Shown piece after piece: positions 1-5,057 of a DNA stretch of 5,057 nucleotides. Origin of the DNA: Acidobacteriota bacterium (lineage in GTDB: Bacteria > Acidobacteriota > UBA4820 > DSQY01). Location: contig JAEMPZ010000030.1 in the NCBI GenBank assembly GCA_022759065.1, positions 1 to 5,057 on the forward strand, read 5' to 3'. Numbering within the stretch: position 1 is the stretch's first letter; every line of letters begins with the position of its first letter. The notes below the pieces were generated by a model. The model did no database searches. It was not told the DNA's origin and was given only the letters and a program-made list of their open reading frames with translations. The position numbers and the translations under genes were made by a program.

Positions 1-252
1 CGCTTTTGTTATGGCCGCCTGCTCATCTTGGGGCAGCTCTCCGGGACCTCCGAGGATGTTAAGGTCGCTGTTCAAGAGCTGGATTTTTTCCCGAATTCGG
101 TTGGTGAAACCGGTCGAAATTCCGAGCGCGATGATGAGCGCCATCACTCCAACAGCTACGCCCAAGACCGAAATCACCGTAATCAGCGAAATGAACGCCT
201 GCTTGCGCCGGTGGAGCAGATACCTTCGGCCTACGAAGGCGACGAAGCTCAT
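1..252 (-). CDS. lolC: LolC/LolE-type lipoprotein-releasing ABC permease (N-terminal fragment)
   Basis: This is a partial gene: the first 84 codons are present and the rest lies beyond position 1. The family is the inner-membrane permease of the LolCDE complex, which uses ATP hydrolysed by LolD to extract outer-membrane lipoproteins and pass them to the chaperone LolA. The protein begins MSFVAFVGRRYLLHRRKQAF, matching the 'F-x-x-x-RYL' plus basic-patch start of LolC/LolE. A long first membrane segment follows (about residues 20-46, with VISVLGVAVGVMALI), then 'GFTNRIREKI', the usual entry into the periplasmic domain. The start is ATG at 252. An in-frame TGA lies directly before it, and AGGGG (264-260) sits 7 nt upstream. 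A competing ATG at 256 is in another frame and gives no recognisable protein. The gene lies 70 nt after lysS with no terminator between, so co-transcription is likely; lolD would be expected next. LolC, LolE and fused LolF-type permeases cannot be told apart from this fragment, so the symbol is provisional. Confidence 0.85.
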   Translation of the reverse strand, partial: MSFVAFVGRRYLLHRRKQAFISLITVISVLGVAVGVMALIIALGISTGFTNRIREKIQLLNSDLNILGGPGELPQDEQAAITKA

Positions 253-259
253 TCATGTG

Positions 260-264
260 CCCCT
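260..264 (-). promoter_or_regulatory. Ribosome-binding site of the Lol permease gene
   Basis: AGGGG reads on the minus strand 7 nt before the ATG at 252. It decides the start between two closely spaced ATGs (256 and 252). Only the one at 252 opens the frame with the Lol permease N-terminus, and it has the better spacing. Confidence 0.6.
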
Positions 265-322
265 ACTAAATTCAGACATGAAAGTGAAAGTGTTGTGCCT
301 CATTTGCGGCCACCGTTCCACA

Positions 323-1828
323 TCAATCGCGGGATTGGGGTCCCGGCTGCTTGAGGTGGGGAAAGAGGATCACGTCGCGTATCGAAGGGGTGTCCGTGAT
401 AAGCATGGCCAGCCGGTCAATGCCCAAGCCCTCGCCCGCGGTTGGAGGCAGGCCGTACTCGAGCGCGGCGCAGTAATCTTCGTCGTAGGGCATGGCCTCC
501 TCGTCGCCTTGCGCCTTCTGTTCCATCTGCGCCTTGAAGCGGGCGCGCTGGTCGTCGGGGTCGTTCAACTCCGAAAAGCCGTTGCATAGCTCCATCCCGC
601 CGATGAAGAGCTCGAAACGGTCAACCGTGTCATCGCTGCCTGGTTTGAGGCGCGACAGCGGGGAGACCTCGACAGGGTAGTCGGTGATGAAGGTGGGCTG
701 CCAGAGCTCCGGCTCAACGAGGGTCTCGAATGCTTCGACAAGAAACTTCTCGGGAGTTGAGGCCTTGGCCGGGCTCATGCCCAGGCGCGGGGCCCATTCC
801 TCCCGCCCCTCGCGATTAAGCCATGCGCCATCAGGAACGTGGCGTTCGCCGAGCGCCTTTTTCGCCGCTTCTCGCAGGGGCAGGCGCGGCCAAGGGGGCA
901 CAAACGAAATCCGGCGCCCCTGGTACGTGATCTCGGCTGCGCCGCACACTTCGGTCACGACTTGAGAGAGCATCCGCTCGGTAAAGGCGATCAGGTCGCT
1001 GGCGCAGGAATAGGCTTGGTAGAACTCCATCATCGTAAATTCAGGATTGTGGCTGGTGTCAAGCCCCTCATTCCTGAAGTTCCGGTTTATCTCGAAGACG
1101 CGCGTAAGGCCTCCAACCACCAGGCGCTTCAGAAAAAGCTCCGGCGCTATTCTCATGTAGAGCGTCATGTCCAGCGCGTTGTGATGGGTGACGAAAGGAC
1201 GGGCCGCGGCCCCGCCCGCGAGCGAATGAAGCATGGGGGTTTCAACCTCAACGTACCCGGAGTTGATCATGAATCGCCTTATCGCTTCGACCGCCCTGAA
1301 GCGGCGCTGAAAGCGCTCGAGGCTCTCCCTGTTGATGGCCAAGTCAAGATACCGCTGGCGGTAGCGCTGCTCCACGTCCTGAAGGCCGTGCCACTTTTCC
1401 GGAAGCGGCCTGAGGCACTTGCGAAGAGGAAGGTAGGACTCGACCTTCACGGTCAGTTCGCCGGTCCTTGTGCGAAAAAGAGCCCCCTCCACGCCGATCC
1501 AGTCGCCAAGGTCCAAAAGCGAGAGCTTGTCGTAAGCCTCCCCCAAAGCCCGCTTTTCAAAGAGAAGCTGCAGCCTTGCGCCGCTTTCGGAGAGGTGCGC
1601 GAATGCCAGCTTTCCCATCTTGCGGAAAGCGACGAGCCGCCCGGCGACGCGGATTTTCTCCTCGGCGGAGGCAAGCGCCTCGGCTGAACTCTTCTTTGCT
1701 CCGTCGTGCTTTTCGAGTATCCCGGCAATCGCGGCTGTTGTTTCGTACCTGTCAGGATCGCTGCCCGGAAAAGCATCCTTCCAGGCGGCGAGCTTGGCTT
1801 TGCGCTGAGAGACCAGTTCTTCTTCCAA
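323..1828 (-). CDS. lysS: Lysyl-tRNA synthetase, class II
   Basis: This cytoplasmic enzyme charges tRNA-Lys with lysine using ATP. The 501 residues match the usual bacterial class II length of about 490-510. Domains in order: an N-terminal helix (1-25, 'RKAKLAAWKDAFP'); an OB-fold anticodon-binding domain (about 57-140, 'VAGRLVAFRKMGKLAFAHL'); the conserved linker 'HGLQDVEQRYRQRYLDL' (147-163); then the catalytic core. Class II motif 1 is at about 189-200 (GYVEVETPML), motif 2 at 245-270 (FEINRNFRNEG ... HNPEFTMMEF) and motif 3 at about 464-476 (AGEGLGIDRLAML). The signatures GGAAARPFVTHHNALD (205-220) and NGFSELND (416-423) are also present. The family assignment is secure. The start is TTG at 1828: an in-frame TAA lies four codons upstream, AGGGG lies 5 nt upstream, and the first in-frame ATG is at codon 71, inside the OB-fold. 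The gene follows two terminators and a -10 box, so it begins its own transcript, probably continuing into the Lol gene. Small departures such as Cys415 before NGFSELND do not touch the class motifs. Confidence 0.97.
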   Translation of the reverse strand: MEEELVSQRKAKLAAWKDAFPGSDPDRYETTAAIAGILEKHDGAKKSSAEALASAEEKIRVAGRLVAFRKMGKLAFAHLSESGARLQLLFEKRALGEAYDKLSLLDLGDWIGVEGALFRTRTGELTVKVESYLPLRKCLRPLPEKWHGLQDVEQRYRQRYLDLAINRESLERFQRRFRAVEAIRRFMINSGYVEVETPMLHSLAGGAAARPFVTHHNALDMTLYMRIAPELFLKRLVVGGLTRVFEINRNFRNEGLDTSHNPEFTMMEFYQAYSCASDLIAFTERMLSQVVTEVCGAAEITYQGRRISFVPPWPRLPLREAAKKALGERHVPDGAWLNREGREEWAPRLGMSPAKASTPEKFLVEAFETLVEPELWQPTFITDYPVEVSPLSRLKPGSDDTVDRFELFIGGMELCNGFSELNDPDDQRARFKAQMEQKAQGDEEAMPYDEDYCAALEYGLPPTAGEGLGIDRLAMLITDTPSIRDVILFPHLKQPGPQSRD

Positions 1829-1841
1829 GTGAGCCCCTTAT
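1829..1841 (-). promoter_or_regulatory. Ribosome-binding site and TTG start context of lysS
   Basis: The transcribed strand reads AATAAGGGGCTCAC directly before the TTG start codon at 1828. The AAGGGG core is separated from TTG by 5 nt (CTCAC), and the TAA inside this stretch is an in-frame stop. The stop leaves no room for an upstream start and fixes TTG as the earliest possible one. Confidence 0.6.
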
Positions 1842-1871
1842 TTTCCTTTGGCCCGGCGGCCATACGATACC

Positions 1872-1877
1872 ATTATA
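1872..1877 (-). promoter_or_regulatory. Probable sigma-70 -10 element of lysS
   Basis: The minus strand carries a perfect TATAAT, which would put the transcript start at about 1865, some 37 nt before the TTG codon. At the 17-bp spacing the -35 position falls on the T6 tract of the preceding terminator (1895-1900). That gives TTTTTT, a poor match to TTGACA. The -10 is convincing by sequence and position. The promoter as a whole is an inference: it is either weak at -35 or depends on other contacts. Confidence 0.6.
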
Positions 1878-1894
1878 GAAGAATAGCGGCCGGG

Positions 1895-1926
1895 AAAAAA
1901 GATGGCGCGCCAAAATGGCGCGCCAT
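1895..1926 (-). terminator. Strong intrinsic terminator downstream of htrA
   Basis: On the transcribed strand an 11-bp perfect stem (ATGGCGCGCCA / TGGCGCGCCAT, arms 1926-1916 and 1912-1902) closes a 3-nt TTT loop and is followed by C and six Ts (1900-1895). This is the classic rho-independent layout. It is directional: the plus strand has A6 before the stem and only TTG after it, so it does not serve that strand. It lies 45 nt after the htrA stop and ends the regulator-htrA transcript. Confidence 0.9.
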
Positions 1927-1939
1927 TGTGACACTAGAT

Positions 1940-1964
1940 AAAGGGCGGGTAGCTCCTCCCGCCC
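1940..1964 (-). terminator. First hairpin after htrA, probable weak terminator
   Basis: Seven nucleotides after the htrA stop, the transcribed strand forms a 7-bp all-GC stem, GGGCGGG (1964-1958) with CCCGCCC (1949-1943). The loop is 8 nt, followed by TTTATCTAG. The T-run is short, so on its own it may terminate incompletely or protect the mRNA 3' end. With the stronger hairpin 17 nt further on it makes a tandem terminator. Confidence 0.6.
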
Positions 1965-1971
1965 AGATTGG

Positions 1972-3498
1972 TCAGTCAGCGCGGAAGTAAACGTACCTTC
2001 CGCCCATGTCGTCTTGCAGGTAAACGCTGACCGCGTCGCCCTTCTTGACGCCTGAAACCGCTTTCTTGTATTCATCCACGTTGGCGACGGCTTTCCCGTT
2101 GATCTCGCTGATGATCGCGCCTTCGCGGATGCCTTTGGCGAAGGCGTTGGTCTGCGGATCCACCGAGACGACCAGCACGCCCTTCACGTCATCGGGGATT
2201 CGGTACATCATTCTTGCCTGGCGCGTGATCTCCTGCACTCGAATTCCCAGTTTCGCCTCTTTTTCCTGGCCGTTGTTTTCCTGCCCGCTCTCGCCTTCAG
2301 AAGAGAGGCCTTTGGCCCGGTCACCCAGAGTCACGTTAAATTTCTTCTTTGAACCGTCCCTGAGAACGTCAATGGTGATGGTCTTCTTGGGGGGGTAACC
2401 GGAGACTTTGTGCACCAGTTCGCTCGAATCCTTCAGTTCGACGCCTTCGACGGCGGTTATAATATCGCCCTTTTCCAGGCCGGCTTTGGCGGCGGGCTGG
2501 TCTGACTCGACGCTCTGCACAACCGCGCCGCCCTTCACCTCAACGCCGTATTTCTGCTTGAGATAAGCCTTGGCGTCTTTGTCGAGCGGGCCCACCTTCA
2601 CGCCGAGGTAGCCCCTGGCGATCCGGTGGTCCTTCTTCAGAGGCTCGATCATCGCCTTGACCATGTTGATAGGAATCGCGAAGCCAATCCCCTCGACCAT
2701 GCGGCCCATGCCATCGTTGCGGGTTATCGCGGTATTGATCCCGATGACTTCGCCTCTGGTGTTGATAAGCGGCCCGCCGGAGTTTCCGAAGTTGATCGCC
2801 GCGTCGGTCTGCAGGAAATCATCCAGCGCCGAGGCCGATAGCCTGCGTCCCTTTGCCGAAATAACGCCCATCGTAACCGTATGGCGGTACATAAGCGGGT
2901 TGCCGATAGCAAGGACGAAATCACCCGGCCGCATGGCGTCGGAGTCACCCATGGGCACGGTTGGCAGGTTTTTGCCGTCAACCTTGATGAGGGCGACGTC
3001 CGTCTCTTCGTCGGTCCCGACGACCGCCGCCGTGTACTCGCTGTCATCGCTCAGGGTGACGGTAACTTTTTCGGCGCCCTTCACCACATGGTTGTTCGTC
3101 AGGATGTAGCCGTCGGAACTGATGATGAAGCCGCTACCGCCGGATTCCTGTACGGGCTTCTGGCCGCGCGGCATGTTTGGGTGCGGCATCCCGAAGAAAA
3201 ATTCGAACGGGTTCCCAAACGGGCTTTGCGGCATCTGCTGCTCTTGGCCGTCACCCTCGCCCTGGTCGTCGTTGTTGCCAACGGAAAGCGCCGTTATGCT
3301 TACGACCGCCGGGTCAACCTTCTCGACCACGTCGGCAAAACCATAGGGGGGCGCGCCCACGGCGCCTTGGGCTGGCGTCACGGGCGCCTGCGCGTTGGCC
3401 ACGGGGGCGCTGACTTCGCGGACCTGCGCCAGGCCGAAGCCCAGGACTATGAGAAGAACTCCAGCTAAGGCTACAAGGAAAAGGCGTGCTATTTTCAT
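1972..3498 (-). CDS. htrA: Periplasmic HtrA/DegP-family serine protease with two PDZ domains
   Basis: This is an envelope protease and chaperone that degrades or refolds misfolded periplasmic and outer-membrane proteins. The 508 residues begin with a basic tip and a hydrophobic stretch (about 6-24). That is a signal peptide, perhaps cut after ANA at 34-36, or an uncleaved anchor. The trypsin-like domain (about 53-290) shows the full catalytic triad: His137 in TNNHVV, Asp167 in DEETDVAL and Ser240 in GNSGGPL. Between residues 74 and 118 lies a low-complexity LA-loop-like insert: acidic and Gln-rich, then Phe/Met/Pro-rich. PDZ1 (about 296-390, starting GYLGVKV) and PDZ2 (about 417-508, starting KLGIRV) are joined by a Glu/Gly/Asn-rich linker (397-415). 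The two PDZ domains make it DegP/DegQ-like rather than DegS-like. ATG at 3498 overlaps the regulator stop as ATGA, with AAAGGAG 6 nt upstream. The usual AINPGNSGG reads AINFGNSGG here. DegP and DegQ cannot be separated by sequence alone, so the family name htrA is used. Confidence 0.95.
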   Translation of the reverse strand: MKIARLFLVALAGVLLIVLGFGLAQVREVSAPVANAQAPVTPAQGAVGAPPYGFADVVEKVDPAVVSITALSVGNNDDQGEGDGQEQQMPQSPFGNPFEFFFGMPHPNMPRGQKPVQESGGSGFIISSDGYILTNNHVVKGAEKVTVTLSDDSEYTAAVVGTDEETDVALIKVDGKNLPTVPMGDSDAMRPGDFVLAIGNPLMYRHTVTMGVISAKGRRLSASALDDFLQTDAAINFGNSGGPLINTRGEVIGINTAITRNDGMGRMVEGIGFAIPINMVKAMIEPLKKDHRIARGYLGVKVGPLDKDAKAYLKQKYGVEVKGGAVVQSVESDQPAAKAGLEKGDIITAVEGVELKDSSELVHKVSGYPPKKTITIDVLRDGSKKKFNVTLGDRAKGLSSEGESGQENNGQEKEAKLGIRVQEITRQARMMYRIPDDVKGVLVVSVDPQTNAFAKGIREGAIISEINGKAVANVDEYKKAVSGVKKGDAVSVYLQDDMGGRYVYFRAD

Positions 3499-4913
3499 GT
3501 CAAGCTCCTTTCGTTTGGCTCCTGGACATCTTTATAACCGTAATCTTTCAGCTTTCGGTGCAACGTCCTCAACCCTATGCCAAGGGCGCGCGCCGCCTGC
3601 GTCTTGTTCCCGCCCATTTGCCGAAGAGCGGACATGATCGCCTCCCGCTCCATTTCGTCGAGCGGCACCACGGCGCCCTGCCGCGGCTGAAGTTCAACTG
3701 CCACAGGAGAGGGCGCGGCCGGCTGGCCTTTGTCGCCGCCCCCAAAATCGCTCGGAAGGTGGCGCTCCTCCAGCAGGTCGCCGTCGCTGAAGATGACCAT
3801 GCGTTCGATGACGTTCTTAAGCTCCCTTACGTTGCCGGGCCAGCGGTGAGCCGCCAGCGCTTTTATCACGCCGTCGCTCACCCGTTTCACTTGTTTGCCG
3901 TGCTCCTTGTTGAACTGGTTCAGAAACGCCTGGACGAGTAGAGGCAAGTCCTCCAGCCTGTCGCGCAGTGGAGGGATCGAAAGCTCAACCACCTTCAGGC
4001 GGTAGTAGAGGTCCTCACGAAAGCGCCCCTCGCGAACCAGCGCAAGCAGGTCTCTGTTGGTGGCGGTTATTATCCGCACGTCAACGGAAATCGGGTGCGC
4101 GCCCCCGACTCTCGTAATGGCATGCTCCTCGAGGACGCGCAGCAATTTGGCCTGAAGGTCGAGCGACAGCTCGCCGATCTCGTCCAGGAAGAGCGTTCCT
4201 CCGTGGGCCAACTCAAATTTGCCGGGGTGGGCTTTGTCGGCGCCGGTGAACGAGCCCTTTTCGTGGCCGAACAGCTCGCTTTCTATAAGGTTTGGCGGTA
4301 TCGCGGCGCAATTGAGCGGAAGAAACCGCCCCCGCTTCCGGTCCGAGTGGTGGTGTATCGCGTTGGCGATGAGCTCCTTGCCAGTCCCGGACTCGCCGCG
4401 AATCAAGACGGTCGCCCGCGTGGCCGCAACCATCCTCGTTTGCTGGAAAAGGCTTCGCATCGCCTGCGAGTTGCCGACGATGTTCTCGAAACCGAAACGC
4501 TCATCAAGCCGCGCCTTCAGTTCGTCGTTTTCGATGCTCAACTTGCGCTTGTCCACCAGAGACTTGACGCGGCTTCTAAGTTCGTAAATGTCAACCGGCT
4601 TCGACAGGTAATCGTCCGCGCCGACCTTCATCGCCTGCACGGCCGATTCCACCGAACCAAAGGCCGTCACCAAAAGGACCGCCATTGACGGATCATTTTT
4701 CTTCACCTGGCGAAGAACTTCTATCCCGTCTATCCCAGGCATCTTGAGGTCGGTTACCACGATGTCAACGCTCTCGTCGCCGCGAAGGTAGTCGAGCCCC
4801 TGGGCCGGGTCCTGAAACCCCTTGACTTCATAACCGACCTTCTCCAGCGCCCTCATCAGGCTTTGGAGATTTTCCTTCTCGTCCTCCAGAATCAGAATCT
4901 TTCCCTGTGCCAT
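3495..4913 (-). CDS. NtrC-family sigma-54-dependent response regulator
   Basis: This is a two-component activator that, once phosphorylated, uses ATP to open sigma-54 promoters. The 472-residue protein has the standard three parts. The receiver (about 4-120) has acidic residues Glu10/Asp11, phospho-acceptor Asp55 in TDLKMPG, Thr83 and Lys105 in SKP. The AAA+ domain (about 143-380) has Walker A GESGTGKE (173-180), the sigma-54 contact loop GSFTGA (220-225), Walker B GGTLFLDE (238-245), arginine-finger region FREDLYYRL (298-306) and WPGNVREL (358-365). The Fis-type DNA-binding helix-turn-helix is at about 418-458 ([22 protein letters not shown]). All motifs look intact. I chose ATG at 4913: it has GGAGGGAG 7 nt upstream and lies about 24 nt after the predicted sigma-54 transcript start. 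An upstream in-frame TTG (4964) and ATG (4943) fall in or before the promoter. It overlaps htrA by 4 bp, so envelope stress is the likely output. No partner kinase is in view, so the signal is unknown and no specific symbol is given. Confidence 0.95.
   Translation of the reverse strand: MAQGKILILEDEKENLQSLMRALEKVGYEVKGFQDPAQGLDYLRGDESVDIVVTDLKMPGIDGIEVLRQVKKNDPSMAVLLVTAFGSVESAVQAMKVGADDYLSKPVDIYELRSRVKSLVDKRKLSIENDELKARLDERFGFENIVGNSQAMRSLFQQTRMVAATRATVLIRGESGTGKELIANAIHHHSDRKRGRFLPLNCAAIPPNLIESELFGHEKGSFTGADKAHPGKFELAHGGTLFLDEIGELSLDLQAKLLRVLEEHAITRVGGAHPISVDVRIITATNRDLLALVREGRFREDLYYRLKVVELSIPPLRDRLEDLPLLVQAFLNQFNKEHGKQVKRVSDGVIKALAAHRWPGNVRELKNVIERMVIFSDGDLLEERHLPSDFGGGDKGQPAAPSPVAVELQPRQGAVVPLDEMEREAIMSALRQMGGNKTQAARALGIGLRTLHRKLKDYGYKDVQEPNERSLT
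3505..3511 (-). promoter_or_regulatory. Ribosome-binding site of htrA inside the regulator gene
   Basis: AAAGGAG lies 6 nt before the htrA ATG, within the last codons of the upstream regulator. Together with the ATGA stop/start overlap (3498-3495) it supports translational coupling. It also allows efficient independent initiation, so the protease may be made in more copies than the regulator. Confidence 0.75.
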
Positions 4914-4920
4914 TATGGCA

Positions 4921-4928
4921 CTCCCTCC
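4921..4928 (-). promoter_or_regulatory. Ribosome-binding site of the response regulator
   Basis: GGAGGGAG lies 7 nt before the ATG at 4913 and decides that start over longer in-frame alternatives. It sits in the 9-nt loop of a possible small hairpin whose arms are TGGCA (4934-4930) and TGCCA (4920-4916). Confidence 0.75.
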
Positions 4929-4941
4929 ATGCCAAGAATAC

Positions 4942-4947
4942 ATTATA
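4942..4947 (-). promoter_or_regulatory. Possible sigma-70 -10 box next to the sigma-54 promoter
   Basis: A perfect TATAAT directly follows the -12 element of the sigma-54 promoter. The -35 positions for 16-18 bp spacing (about 4964-4971) are C-rich and do not resemble TTGACA. It could give a basal transcript that supplies some regulator before activation, or be a chance A/T stretch. Weak evidence. Confidence 0.25.
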
Positions 4948-4963
4948 AGCAAGGCCGGTGCCA
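4948..4963 (-). promoter_or_regulatory. Sigma-54 (RpoN) promoter driving the regulator-htrA operon
   Basis: The minus strand reads TGGCAC-CGGCC-TTGCT. This matches the accepted RpoN consensus TGGCAC-N5-TTGCW at every defined position, with exactly 10 bp between the GG (-24) and GC (-12) dinucleotides. Counting from the -12 C at 4949, the transcript should start near 4937. That leaves a 24-nt leader holding the ribosome-binding site of the ATG at 4913. Position, orientation and consensus all agree. Which activator drives it is not shown by the sequence, though the first gene of the operon encodes one. Confidence 0.85.
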
Positions 4964-4993
4964 AGGGGAGAAGGCGTGAAGTGCAAGGTGACA

Positions 4994-5057
4994 GGGTTTA
5001 GGGTTTAGGGGTTAGCGTTAAGAGTTAAGCGTTAAGAGTTAAGGGTTAAGAGTTAAG
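4994..5057. repeat. Heptanucleotide tandem repeat array (GNGTTAA), telomere-like
   Basis: Nine consecutive 7-bp units in perfect register fill 4994-5056, and one more base begins a tenth, so the array runs past the window edge. In order the units read GGGTTTA twice, GGGGTTA, GCGTTAA, GAGTTAA, GCGTTAA, GAGTTAA, GGGTTAA, GAGTTAA. The last six form three 14-bp dimers (5015-5028, 5029-5042, 5043-5056); the first two dimers are identical and the third differs by one base. No coding frame or gene is associated with it. It ends about 30 bp upstream of the -24 element of the sigma-54 promoter. Its function, if any, is unknown. Confidence 0.9.

Noticed and set aside
59..256. 65-codon minus-strand frame starting MNELRRLRRPK
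   Set aside because: It is a one-frame shift of the Lol permease start. The frame from the ATG at 252 gives the recognisable membrane protein, so this frame is a shadow.
253..303. Small upstream frame (MRHNTFTFMSEFSRGT) ending just before the Lol permease ATG
   Set aside because: Its stop abuts the permease ATG, which hints at a coupling leader peptide, but there is no ribosome-binding site before its ATG and 16 codons is well within chance.
839..1687. Long 282-codon plus-strand open frame opposite lysS
   Set aside because: It is antisense to a fully recognisable lysyl-tRNA synthetase, its translation resembles no family I know, and it arises from the high-GC codon pattern of the real gene. 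The same applies to the plus-strand frames at 2881-3468, 4095-4688 and 11-589.
4914..4964. Longer response-regulator N-terminus from TTG at 4964 or ATG at 4943
   Set aside because: The extra 17 residues are not part of a receiver domain, these starts lie in or before the sigma-54 promoter and lack a ribosome-binding site, while ATG at 4913 has GGAGGGAG at the right distance.
4994..5057. True telomere or eukaryotic origin suggested by TTTAGGG-like repeats
   Set aside because: Only the first two units match the plant-type telomere repeat, the rest diverge, and the neighbouring genes with their promoters and ribosome-binding sites are plainly bacterial.
4994..5057. CRISPR array
   Set aside because: The repeat unit is 7 bp with no spacers; CRISPR repeats are longer and separated by unique sequence.

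Overview
The window shows four protein-coding genes, all on the minus strand, so transcription runs from high to low coordinates. In that order they are: an NtrC-family sigma-54-activating response regulator (4913-3495), a periplasmic HtrA/DegP-type serine protease with two PDZ domains (3498-1972), a class II lysyl-tRNA synthetase (1828-323), and the 5' end of a LolC/LolE-type lipoprotein-releasing ABC permease (from 252, running off the window edge). The organism is a Gram-negative (diderm) bacterium that uses RpoN. HtrA/DegP and Lol proteins imply a periplasm and outer membrane, and a consensus sigma-54 promoter is present. The lysS-lolC order recalls deltaproteobacteria and related lineages, but I cannot place the organism more closely.

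Region 5057-4914 is the regulatory head of the window. It holds a heptanucleotide tandem repeat array that runs off the right edge (4994-5057). It also holds a sigma-54 promoter matching the textbook consensus (4963-4948), placed so that the predicted transcript starts about 24 nt before the response-regulator ATG. The regulator is itself a sigma-54 activator, so autoregulation is a natural hypothesis. Its stop codon overlaps the htrA start (ATGA), so the two form a tight and probably translationally coupled operon. Together they suggest a signal-controlled envelope protein quality-control unit. No sensor kinase lies inside the window.

Region 1971-1829, between htrA and lysS, holds two consecutive hairpins on the transcribed strand. 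The second is a strong intrinsic terminator (11-bp GC-rich stem plus T6). It is followed by a perfect TATAAT -10 box for lysS. lysS therefore looks like the start of a new, probably housekeeping, transcription unit. lysS starts at a TTG codon.

Region 322-1 has a 70-nt gap without a visible terminator, then the Lol permease gene with a good ribosome-binding site. lysS and the Lol gene are probably co-transcribed. Apart from the sigma-54 promoter architecture and the repeat array, the content is core bacterial machinery; I see no mobile element, CRISPR array or RNA gene.
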